Source: Hymenoscyphus infarciens (Eukaryota; Ascomycota; Leotiomycetes; Helotiales; Helotiaceae). Taken from it: a stretch of 64,000 bases of DNA. This document shows, one piece after another, positions 49,901 through 63,572 of the stretch. The notes beneath the pieces are model-generated. The model had not been told where the DNA came from. It did not search any database and saw only the letters and a program-made list of their open reading frames with translations. The position numbers were made by a program, and so were the translations under genes. Position 1 is the stretch's first letter; each line of letters starts with the position of its first letter. The stretch is from assembly GCA_001414345.1 (NCBI GenBank), contig LLCB01000248.1, positions 25,698 through 89,697 on the forward strand. The letters run 5' to 3'.

Positions 49901-52148
49901 TTTGGAAGGTCGTCGTGTACCAATCATGGTCAGCGGGAAAACTTTGCCTTGTTTCAGACCATACGAGACCAACATCCGGGCGGGTGGATATATCGTGAAT
50001 CGTTTCTTGTCGGGTATTCGTCCTCAGGAATACTATTTCCACGCAATGGCCGGAAGAGAAGGTTTGATCGATACTGCAGTCAAAACCTCGAGATCTGGAT
50101 ACTTGCAAAGATGTCTTATCAAGGGTATGGAGGGTTTGAAGGTTGAGTATGACACATCTGTCAGAGATTCTGATGGAACCATGGTGCAATTCCTCTACGG
50201 AGAGGATGGCTTGGATGTGACAAAACAGATGCATCTTACAAATTTCAAGTTTTTACTCGAAAACATTACCTCTGAGCTTTCTCAACTCAGATATGGGGAG
50301 GAAAATTACGACAAGATATTCAGTGAGAAAGAAGCCATTCTGAAGCAAATGAAAAAGGCCCTGAAGCACTCGAAAGCTAAGGATTTGAATGGCCCTGACC
50401 CTGTTCTCGCACGTTACAATCCTGGAAAGTCTGGTTATGCAACCTCCGAAAAGTTCTTCGATGCTCTCACGGAATACTTGAAGAAAAACCCGGACGGATT
50501 GGTGAAAGATAAAGAGCATAAATCGGGTGTCGGAATTAAAAAAGCAATTGAACCTGTGTTGGTTGCGAAATATCTCAAATCCGTGGTTGATCCCGGCGAG
50601 GCTGTTGGAATTGTTGCTGGCCAATCTGTTGGAGAACCCTCTACCCAGATGACACTAAACACTTTCCATTTGGCTGGTCACTCGACAAAGAACGTCACCT
50701 TGGGTATTCCTCGTTTGCGAGAAATTGTTATGACAGCTAGTACCAAAATCTCCACCCCAGCCATGACTGTACGCTTAAATCCAGAATTATCGGAAGCCCA
50801 GGGTGAGAAATTCGCAAAGGGCATCAGTGTATTGTCTCTGGGCGAAGTTATGGACGAGGCAACTGTCAAGGAACGTGTTGGTCCTGGTGTTGCCTTTGGC
50901 ACAGCCAAGATTTACGATATCCATGTCAAGCTTTTCCCTTCCAAGGAATACGTCGAGACTTATGCCATCCAAGTCGACGATGTTGTTGACACCCTCGAGA
51001 GGAAATTTGCACCCAAGTTACAAGCTCTCACACGCAAGGCAATGGGTAGAAAGAATGACGAGAAGTTGAAGAAAGGATCCGGCGTGCCCGACATTGGTGT
51101 TTCTTCTGGACGCATCGAAGAGGCTGCACCAACAAACCGAGGTTCCGTGGAGAGAGACGACGATGAAGACGACGATGCAGAGGAGGACGATGCTAAGAAG
51201 ACAGCTCAAGCATCAACAAATCGCGGAGAAGGTGTAAGCTACGCAGCCAATGATGATGACGACGACCGGGTGCAAGCTGAAACTCTGAAGGATGCCGAGC
51301 AAGAGGATGCTGATGTTCCAGATGTAGAAGATGAGGGCATTGGTGGCAGCCCGCGCGAACCTGCCGACGATGAGGAGGAAGAGAGGACGAAAAGCAAACA
51401 AACAACCGGAGCCGCTGCCGAACGCGAGGCTCGAGTTATGAACAAATGTGGAGATATCGTACATTTCCGATTCGATGAGGAGAATGGAGAATATTGCGAT
51501 ATCACTCTCGAGTACGCAGCCGATGCCCCCAAAATCTTAATGATGACCGTCGTCGAGGAGGCTCTCCGCCAATGTCTCATCCAACAAATCCCCGGTCTTG
51601 GGGCTTGCACCTACGTTCCCAATGCAGAGGTAGACGACATCGAAACCGGAAAAAAGATCAAAATCCCTGTTGTGCACACAGCAGGTGTCAACCTCAAGGC
51701 CATGCAATCATACCCCGCATACCTTAACCCCAACACCATTTCGACCAACGACATTGCGGCCATGCTCACCAACTACGGGGTGGAAGCCTGTCGCGCGACC
51801 ATCATCCAAGAGCTCTCTGGTGTTTTCGGTGGTCACGGAATCAGTGTCGATAATCGACATTTGAACCTGATCGCCGATTTCATGACGCGGGGGGGAGGCT
51901 TTAGTCCTTTTAATCGCAATGGATTGCGGGGGAGCGTGAGTCCGTTTATGAAGATGAGTTTTGAGACCACGGTTGGATTTCTTGCGGATGCGGTTATGGA
52001 TGGGGATTGGGATGATCTTGCGACTCCTAGTTCGAGGATTGTGCTGGGACGGATGAGTAAGGTTGGGACGGGGGCTTTTGATGTTTTGACGCAGGTTCCT
52101 ACTAGTAAGGGGGACGAGGTTGTGCTTGAGGTGCCTGATGGATTATGA
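46978..52148 (+). CDS. rpa190: RNA polymerase I largest subunit RPA190
   Basis: Catalytic beta'-like subunit of Pol I, which transcribes pre-rRNA in the nucleolus. Exons 46978-47159 and 47216-52148 give 1704 residues (yeast 1664). The splice at 47159/47216 creates the first zinc-site cysteines (FCATCN..CPGHCGHIEL). The clamp and dock follow, with KRVNFAARSVISPDP and the active-site metal loop NADFDGDEMNMHFPQ (Asp631, 633, 635). Bridge-helix and trigger-loop stretches include GREGLIDTAVKTSRSGYLQRCLIKGMEG and GEAVGIVAGQSVGEPSTQMTLNTFH. The acidic insertion in the jaw (about 1320-1435, Asp/Glu runs) is typical of Pol I and absent from Pol II. The C-terminus ends in the expected cleft region (FLADAVMDGDWDDLATPSSRIVLGRM). 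Intact. Confidence 0.97.
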
Positions 52149-53418
52149 TGGGGTAAAATATATTGATTGTTGTGTGTAATGGCGTTTTGAGGCCTGGGGT
52201 TACTTTTTGTTGCATGTATAATAGGGTGGCATGCAAAAGTATTTGAATGGAATTTGAAATTAGTAAATCCCATGCTGTGTTCTCTGCGCGTATTTCTTAC
52301 TTCGTGATCCTTGGTTCGGGAAATCTTCTCTTTCCTTCGGTGGTCGTTGGTCTACGGTTTCAGCTATATGGTTTTTTGTTTGATACTTAATATTACGAGT
52401 GCAGTCTTATCTGGCTTTTCAAGGCGTAGTATTCTAGTCTGCTATCTGGCTATATAGTAGGTTCGAGAGGGGTCATGTTGGGTTTGGTGAGCTCAAGTCT
52501 ATGAATAGCTTGGGGGAACACCAGGGGCTGTAGGAATTCGTAAATGTAGGCCTGAAAAACTTTCCCTTATATACTTGTTCTAACATATAAGAGCAGACGT
52601 GCAGTTAATATAATCACTATAAATAACCGTTTGGGATAATTGAGATGATTTTACCGAGTCTTGATAGGTATTCAGATGAGATAGCATTCCACTCTTAGCT
52701 AGTCACGAATCCTTGCACTCTCTGGTGGGAATATAAGAGAGTTAAATAAATTCGATTTCGCTATATATCTACGCCTAAGTTTCAGGTAACAGGTAAAATA
52801 AAACCTTATCAGCTCTATTTTTCAGAGTACTTATCTATGTGGTGTCTTTTTGTGTTTGTCTCTTATAAAAGTACTCGTCGCTTAAATATGGCCGCTAGTT
52901 CTTCTATAATGCAATTCGAGGTCACTTTAGAACGGATAGGCTCTTTCTCAGAAATATAGCTGTGAGGAAATCAATCCGGGATTCTTTGGAGAAATTCATA
53001 TATTGTTCGAGGTAAGTGGTATAATAGTTTCTGGGGGGGGTTAGGGGCTAGGGGTGTTATTTTTCTCTTCGACTTTTGGAGAAATACTAACTCTGGTGGT
53101 AAGAGAGTAATTTGGGGGGAGTGTAGAGAAGCTGGATGTTTATCAGAGTCTTCGTCGGGCTAGGATAGAATTGGTCTTGTTTGGATGTCGTAATTCTGTG
53201 TGAATTACGCGAATTCGGTGAGAGCGTTTTTGATAATAAAAACCCGAATTTCCGAAGCTGTAGTAAGAAGCTTTCTCGATAAATTTCATGCTTATGGTTT
53301 CTAGGAAACAGGGGAGATTGGTATTGTTTTGCTTGGCTTATATTATTATATTGTTATTTATTCTGCTTGTTTTTTATTTTTAATCTAGGTAGATAAAATT
53401 CTTAAAACTTATCTTTTT
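52149..53418. other. AT-rich intergenic DNA 3' of rpa190
   Basis: No gene. The stretch becomes steadily more AT-rich toward 53.4 kb, but CA and TG are still present, so it is at most lightly affected by RIP. Confidence 0.45.
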
Positions 53419-53814
53419 TAAGAGCCTATTTGGCTCGTACATATCTAGGATATATACCACTAAGAAACAAGAGGTGATATTTATATATATGTACCAATTC
53501 TATATATATACTAGTGTTTAGCATATATATTTAAAGGTAATATAAATCCCTCGTTTAACCTCGTATATCTCGGTGTATATATAAATAGGATATACACTAC
53601 TAAAAAAAGAGTTAGACCTCTAGAGATATAAATCTTTAAAAGTTTATATATATATGTTTTCTTACTACTATTAAGAGAATATATACTAATATATATACTA
53701 ATATATATACTACTAGCTAAACGATTACTTAATATATAAGAAACAATTGATAATATATACTAACTTCTACGACGTTATTATTCAGAGCGTCTCGTTAGCT
53801 AAATAGGCTCTAAT
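53419..53814 (+). mobile_element. ~400-bp terminal-inverted-repeat element, copy A
   Basis: Left end AAGAGCCTATTTGGCTCG and right end (complement) TTAGAGCCTATTTAGCTAACGAG form imperfect terminal inverted repeats around about 395 bp of AT-rich, non-coding DNA. The interior (for example TAAATCCCTCGTTTAACCTC and GACCTCTAGAGATATAAATC) recurs, inverted, at 63573-64000. Size and lack of coding capacity fit a MITE-like element; the family is not one I know. Confidence 0.7.
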
Positions 53815-55773
<1,959 letters not shown>

Positions 55774-56660
55774 GATGAAGGTTAGTTGGTAAAGAAGGTT
55801 GAGGAGATGGGAATGGTATTGTTTGTGGGTGGTCGACGGAGAAGAATAGTCGAAATGATGGAGTTGTCGAATTTGGATGGAGTTGTAAGAAGGTTGGAGG
55901 GGCTATCTATTTGAAGTAGCTGACACTTGATGGCCCCTGCCGCAATCACCAGGAAGCGAGGTGGCGCTAGGCCTAAAGGGTTTTGGAGGCAAGTGCGACC
56001 ACAACACGATCGCGTCGTTTGATTGGCTGGACGCGGTGCCCCAACGAGCATCAAAAGTTACGGGTCCTGCAGCCCGCGGCAGATATGCGAGATATGCAGA
56101 CCTGAGGAAGGCGAAAATGGAAGATGGAGAAGTGGCGATTATTCACGACGCCAGAATGATAGAATTGATTTGTATGCACGTTGAACCTATTGCCTCAGAG
56201 TATCTCACCTTTGAATCTAAACCTGAAAGGATGCATCTGCCCAAAACCTTCACTTACAATATCCCGAATGAGTCGTGATTCTCTCTAATTCTACGTAGAT
56301 ACCTAGTCTACGATTGCCTGCAGTGGCTGTATCGCGGTGTAGTGCCTTCTCTAGAGTCCCAATTAGGTAAGGTGGGTGGTTCCTGCCACATTAAAAAAAA
56401 AGTGATCTCGTCTCTGATTGGCCCGTGGTAACTTTGATTTTGGAAGTCGCAATCAAGCGGTTCTGACGCTCCCAGCCAACTTTGAATCACGCGCTAAGGC
56501 AATCACTCGCCTAGCGCCACTGCACGTACAAATAATCCTCCCATCCCACCTCCCACATCCTTTCTTCTCCATCCACAACAACCTCGACAGTCGACAACCA
56601 GCAACAACCATCAATCAACAACAACTCTTCCATCAATACCATCCATCCAAATCATCCGCA
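55774..56660. promoter_or_regulatory. Shared H4-H3 divergent promoter
   Basis: 887 bp between the H4 and H3 start codons. A 12-bp element, GTGGCGCTAGGC, lies 187 bp upstream of the H4 ATG (55961-55972). Its exact inverse, GCCTAGCGCCAC, lies 140 bp upstream of the H3 ATG (56509-56520). Each has a nearby GCAATCAC (55942-55949 and 56499-56506). Two ATTGG (inverted CCAAT) boxes occur at 56022-56026 and 56417-56421. The frame 55961-56278 is not thought to be coding. Confidence 0.8.
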
Positions 56661-57757
<1,097 letters not shown>

Positions 57758-57759
57758 TA

Positions 57760-58012
57760 GCTCCTCGTGTACGAGACGATCCGCCGATTTTAGTCTAGGC
57801 TCGTGCCTATAACACTCTTACCTTATTAAGTTTTAACAATAGGAAAGAGAACTATAAAAAGAACGAAATAACTTCTACTTAATCTTAAAGAAGCTAATTA
57901 ATCTTAGAGTCGATACTTATAACTTTTAGATTCGTTGTCGTAGTTTTATTATAAGTAGTTATAATAGTGTAGAATATACTAAATCGGCGGATCGTCTCGT
58001 ATACGAGGAGGA
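57760..58012. mobile_element. 253-bp inverted-repeat (MITE-like) element
   Basis: Near-perfect inverted ends: GCTCCTCGTGTACGAGACGATCCGCCGATTT on the left is matched, with few changes, by the complement of 57981-58012. TA dinucleotides flank both sides (57758-57759 and 58013-58014), as for Tc1/mariner and pogo insertions. Each end also contains its own palindrome, CTCGTRTACGAG. The AT-rich middle has no coding capacity and looks RIP-mutated. Confidence 0.75.
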
Positions 58013-58518
58013 TAGCACTGTCTATAGAGGATACGTATTAACTCGAGGCCTTGAAATAGTGCTAAGCCTCTGGAAAATATAATTTCTTTCCTTTTTTAGT
58101 CGTAATTTAAGCTATCCCGCTCTTTAGAAAGAATAGTATAAAAAGACGCTAATACGCTGATTTAATAGGGATTGCTATCTTAAACCTTGAAGTTGAGTTT
58201 TAACTCTGGAAATTATCAACTTAGGGCTTATATTTCGCAGGTTTCGCGCTTTTCTTAGAAAGAAGAGAACTTACAATCGCCTAGTAGAGCGTCTAGGGCG
58301 TCCTAGATATACTAAAAAGTCGGAATCGACTAAATCGCAAATCGCAAATCGCAATCGCAAATCACAAATCGTAAATTACAAAGTTAAGCTAAAGTAGAAC
58401 TTAATAATTATAGTATCTAAGCTCTTTATTAAGAGGTAGAAGAGTATTTTACTACTTCTTAGTCTCTCTCTCTTACTACTCTTTCCTTCTTTAGTATATT
58501 ATATGAATATAAAAGTAT

Positions 58519-58520
<2 letters not shown>

Positions 58521-58569
<49 letters not shown>
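58521..58569. repeat. (GA)n microsatellite
   Basis: Uninterrupted GA dinucleotide run of nearly 50 bp, with a matching CT run about 70 bp further on. Confidence 0.95.
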
Positions 58570-58571
<2 letters not shown>

Positions 58572-58638
58572 CGAGTAAACATTTCAGTAGAAAGTTTTTC
58601 CTAGCGTAGATAAGAGGAGTTTAGTAAAAGTAGTAAAT

Positions 58639-58641
<3 letters not shown>

Positions 58642-58676
<35 letters not shown>
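58642..58676. repeat. (CT)n microsatellite
   Basis: CT dinucleotide run complementary to the GA run at 58521-58569; together they could fold into a long hairpin. A further AG-rich run lies near 58829-58865. Confidence 0.95.
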
Positions 58677-58679
<3 letters not shown>

Positions 58680-58972
58680 TTATCTAACTATAATAATAAT
58701 ATAAGAGATATATAATAGATAGTAAGAATAGAAGAGAGTAATATTACTACTTTATACGTAATACTTCTTATCTCTCTCTATTCTCTAATTAGCTAGTTAT
58801 TATAGTTAAGACTATCTAGTCTTAAGATAGAGAGAGAGAGAAGAGAGAAGAGAGAGAGAGAGAGAAATTAATTATTCTCTTTTTTACTTATAGAAAGTAA
58901 TATTTTACTATTTATAATTTACGATTTATAATTACGTCGTTTTTAGACTTTTATAGATTTAGAATACTAATA

Positions 58973-61460
58973 GCTAGTTCCTCTTCTTCTACGCTTTCGC
59001 TTAGAGTCGGCAGAAGTAAGTATAAGTTAGAAGTAAGTATAAGAACTTATAGATTAGTACTCTATCTAAAAATATATATTATAGTATATAAACTATCTTA
59101 ATTACTCTATTACAACTATTACTAGTAACTATAATCTCACCTCTCTTAGTATATAATATAATATAAGATTCTAAGGCTTTATTCTATCTCTTAATCCTAT
59201 TCTAGTAGAAGATATATACTACCTCTTAATACTATTCTAGTAGAAGATATATACTTATTACTCTTACTACTACTGCCTAAATTACTCTCTACTAATATAT
59301 AAATAAGAGAAGAGTACTTAGAGGACTTATATAAGATAATAGAATAGGTAAGAAGTAAGAGTAAAGAAGAGTCTTCTTATATAACTATAAGAATATATTA
59401 GGTAAACGAGGAGTAGTTTAGAGTATACTAGACTAGGAAAAGAAGAAGGCTTATAATAAGAATAGTAGATATAATACTTATAATAGTAATAATAAAGTAT
59501 TAAGTAAGTTCTAAGAAGAAGCTATATATTAGTACTATTATAAGTAGTAGGAATAAGAACTTAGAGCTACTTATAAGATAGTCTTTATTATAATTAATTA
59601 CTTAAAAAGGGCTTAAAGTTCTTTATAAGAGCCTTTATTATAAAGCTGGTTTATAAAGTAGCTAAAGTAGAACTACGATCTCTATATAATTAAAATAAAA
59701 CCTATTATATATAAGAGACTCGAGTTATATACTAAGAAGGAGGTAAAGAAGTAGTTTATAGAGTACTAAGAAGAGCGTATAAAGTATAAGATCTAGAAGC
59801 CTAAGTATATTCTTAATATAGACGAGTTAGACGTATAAGTAGGCTATATAAGAAGTAAGTAGGTTATTATACTTTTATAAGTTAGAGAGATATATATAAT
59901 AAGCCTTAAGAATTAGAAGTTAGTAACTATAATAGAGACTATCTTAGTAGATAAGAAGTATATACTAGCTCTCTTTATTATTATACTAGGAAAGAAGATT
60001 ATAGAGAACTAGATATTAGTAAACTTAATAGATAAAGAGATAGTAGATTATTCTCTTATAGAGTATATTAATAATAAGAGTATAATAAGATATCTTAATT
60101 ATCTTATTAAAGAAACTAGGGTATTAAAAGACTTACTTTAGAGGATTCTTCTTCTTAATAGCTATAAATCTTACTAAGTCTCTAAGTTCTAGACTAAAGT
60201 ATATAAGTATTATATTAAAGTCTTTTACTTCTCTTTTTATCTTACTTATATTCTTTAATCTCTTAATATAGGAGTCTTTAGACTATAGAAATATTACTAT
60301 AAGTAAACTATTACTACTACTCTCTACTCTCTTAACTTTAAGTACTTAGTTACTTTATTCTTCTATAACTTAACCTAGATCTATAAATAGACTATAAAGC
60401 CTTATATAATTATTAACTCTTTTAGAAATATAAGAATATACCTCTCTTTATAGAAAGTAGTAGAGAAGAAGATATAGTTATATAATAAGAAGAAGTACTT
60501 AGTAGACGAAATAAATATTAATAACGAGATTACTCTCTCTTCTCTTCTACTTACTCGACTTACTAAAATATAGAGTACTACTACTAAAGTATAAGCTCTT
60601 AGTTCTCGTAATCTTATCTAGTTTTCTAATTCTTTAATAGAACTCTTTAAGAGTATAATAAAGTAAGTAAGCGTTAACTTATAAAAATCCTACCTTATTA
60701 TAGTTTAATATTATACTTTATAAAAGAAGATATATAAAGATATAAAGTATAAGAAGAGCTTAAGAAAGAGTATTTATAAGAGTAGAGTAATTATTATATA
60801 AGATATATATAAAAGGAAGAATTATCTTATAATAGAGAAGAAGAATAAGGCTCCTAAGAAGGTAAAGAAGGATCTTACTTAAGCTATTACTAAGGTAAAG
60901 AAAGGACTTCTTACTCTTAGTATATAAGCTTATAAGAATAAAAGGACTTATAAGGCTCGCGTAGTAGAGATAAAGAAGTAGAGAAAGTTTATACCTTTTA
61001 AGTTAACTAAACTAATCTACTAGCTAGATAAAGAGCCTACTATCTTTAAGTAAGCTTCTCTATAAGAGGAGTATTACTCTAGGTTACTTTAAGCTATATA
61101 AGAGGCTAAGACACTTTAAGAAGACCTTATTCTAGAGGAACTAGGTAGAGAAGAGGAAGAAGTAGTCTTTAATCTTAGTAATATATAAAAGAAGGAGAAG
61201 GAGATAATAGAGAGTAAAGATAAGAAGTCCTTAGATTAAGAGAGTATAGCTTCTATTAATTCTATTATAGACTAAGCTAATTTTATTAATCTATTAGATC
61301 TAAGATTATATAGGGTTTATATTAATTAGATACCTAGATTTAGATAGAGAAGTAATATAAAATAAAGTACTAGTAAAATCGTATAGACTTCTATACTTGC
61401 TTCTAATCTATACTTACTTCCGCCGACTCTAAGTAAAAGCGTAGAAGAAGAGGAATCAGC
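58973..61460 (+). mobile_element. RIP-inactivated pogo/Fot1-type DNA transposon
   Basis: A 2.49-kb unit with terminal inverted repeats of about 60 bp. The left end GCTAGTTCCTCTTCTTCTAC matches the complement of the right end, GCTGATTCCTCTTCTTCTAC, and the match goes on through CTTAGAGTCGGC and GAAGTAAGTATA. TA lies on each side (58971-58972 and 61461-61462), the pogo/Tc1 target site. The interior holds the ruined transposase described separately. Every visible change fits C-to-T or G-to-A. Confidence 0.88.
59560..60900 (+). pseudogene. RIP-destroyed pogo/Fot1 DDE transposase
   Basis: One frame (codon starting at 59815) still shows the transposase catalytic core, with stops where CAG/CAA or TGG would have mutated. 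ILNIDEL near 59809-59829 matches the first-Asp block (NMDE). RILLLNSYKSY near 60142-60174 matches the second-Asp block (LLLDxHxSH), with Asp changed to Asn. In the same frame, about 35 residues on, YLTYIL.SLNIGVF near 60238-60280 matches the third block (HTHLLQPLDVGVF), again with Asp changed to Asn. The three blocks keep one frame, so the ruin is from point mutation, not indels. Ends of the coding region are approximate. Confidence 0.85.
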
Positions 61461-61462
61461 TA

Positions 61463-63572
61463 TTATATCTAGCTATCTATCTATCTACGAATAAAGGTTA
61501 TCTCTTATAGTTTCTCTTATTTTCATAAGTGAACTCTATTATTCGCGAAAGAATTCTTAAGTAAAGATTACTACTAGTTCTATCTCTTACTTACCTAAAC
61601 GCGCTTAAAAGCGAGCGAGTAAAAATAAGAGCTATTTTAGATATTAAAGCTTAAATTTTCTCTAGAAGTAAAGTAGAAAGAGAAGAAGTAAAGAAGAAGT
61701 AGAAAAAAGAACTAAAGAGAAAATATAGTAGTTCTTTTAATATCTAGATAACTCTTTACTTAATTATATCTTTTAATAAAAAATTAAACTTAAAAGTCTT
61801 AGTAATTTCTCTTTATTATTCAAAAGTAGAGAATATAATAGTTAATAAAACAATTTAAAAAACTCTTCTTTAGATTTAATAATCTAAATATAGATAAGTC
61901 TAGAGAAGCTTATTATCTTAAATAGAGAATATAAAGACTTAAAAAGAGAAAAACGAAATAATTAGAAGTAAAAGTAGTAGAATTAAATAATAATTAGTAT
62001 AATATTATTATAATAGTAGATTTTAAATCTAGAAGAAAAAAGAAGAGATAAAAGAGAGAAACTATAAGCTAGAAGTAGAATAGTCTAGAATATATAGAAA
62101 TAGCTAGTTAATAAGCGTTTCTTCTATTATTATTAAAATCTATTATCTTACTAAGAACGCTTTATCTTAAATTTAAGAGCTTTAACTAGTATAACTAGGT
62201 ATTATAAATTTCAACTTTTTTATATACTAAAGTACTAGAGTATATTACGAATTTATTTTATATACTAGTAGAATAGCTTTATACTAGCTATATTAGCTAT
62301 AATAAGTATACTATAGTAGATATATTAAGTATATAAGATATACTAAGTATACTAGGTATACTAAGTATACTAGATATACTAGCGCTAAATCAGCTATCTA
62401 ATTAGCTTTAGTAGACTTAGCGCTAAGACTAACCTACTATCTAGCGCTAATACTAGTAGTATTAAAGCCGACTAGCTAGCTAACCGCGATACTAAAGCTA
62501 ACTCGCTTTCCGACTCTAGTACTAAGAGTACTAAGGCTAACTCGCTATCTAACTTCTAGAAGTATATTATATAACTAGCCTCTTATCTCTTTATACCTAG
62601 CTCTATAAAACTATAATAGATTAAAAAAGCGAGCGATAAATTAAGCGATTAAGCTAAAGTTTACTTTCTAGGATATCTTTTATATAGATAGAGTATATAA
62701 ATAGATATATAGATAAATAGACAGATAAGTATATAAGTAGATAGATAGAGGTAAGTAGAGATAGATAGATAGATAGATATATTTAAAATAGTAGAATAAA
62801 CTTAAACTACTAGTAGAGCTAGTATAAAGTATAATAGCTATTATCTCTATTATAACTAGTATTATAATAGTATACTTAAGACTTAAATATACTAAGTATA
62901 CTAGGTATATTAAGTATACTAATATTATATCTAGTATATAAAAGAAATTCGTAATATATATAATAAAATCAGCTTAAAGACTTCTTCTACTCGCGCTTCG
63001 AAATACTACCTAGCTTAAGAAGTTTACTAGAAAATTCTTTATAATTAATAGTAGTCTATTATCTCTTAACTACTAGCTAGTTTATATCTACTAGTACGAA
63101 GTACTAGATTAGAAAGAAACTCTTTATAACGAATACTAAACTTAGCTACTTCTAGAGAATACCTCGTAGTAAAGCGTACTTAAGAACGACGAATAAGACT
63201 AATTAGAGACTTTAAAGAGCTTTTTTATCTAGGTTTCTAGTAATTACTATAGTCTAGTCTAGAAATATAATAAGTTCTACTTACTTTAAAACTACTCTAG
63301 TCTAACTCTCGCTACTAAAGTAATTTTATACTCGAGCGAAATCTTTACTAAAAAGAGCTTTATTTAGCTCTTTCTACTAAGACTAGTTTAAGACTATAAG
63401 GTTTAGATATCTAGAAAAGAAATCGTTAGTAAGTTAGTTACTACTAAAAATTCTAGTAATTCTAACTTTTTATAACTAGAGTTAAGTCTACTAATAATTA
63501 AGTAAGCAAAGATTAGATAATAGCTTAAGTCTCTATTCTATTAACTAGTGCTTAAAATCTAAAAGGTTAATA
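61463..63572. other. RIP-degraded DNA of unknown origin
   Basis: No frame is open. Purine-rich stretches run from 61.6 to 62.1 kb. An ACTAAGTATACTAGGTATACT-like tandem lies near 62320-62390 and returns near 62885-62925. CpG-bearing AGCGCTAA words lie near 62390-62450, and AGATAGAT runs near 62690-62780. It could be an old retroelement, but I found no diagnostic motif. Confidence 0.5.

Noticed and set aside
55961..56278. 105-codon frame inside the H3-H4 promoter
   Set aside because: Lies over the mirrored promoter element and has no motif.
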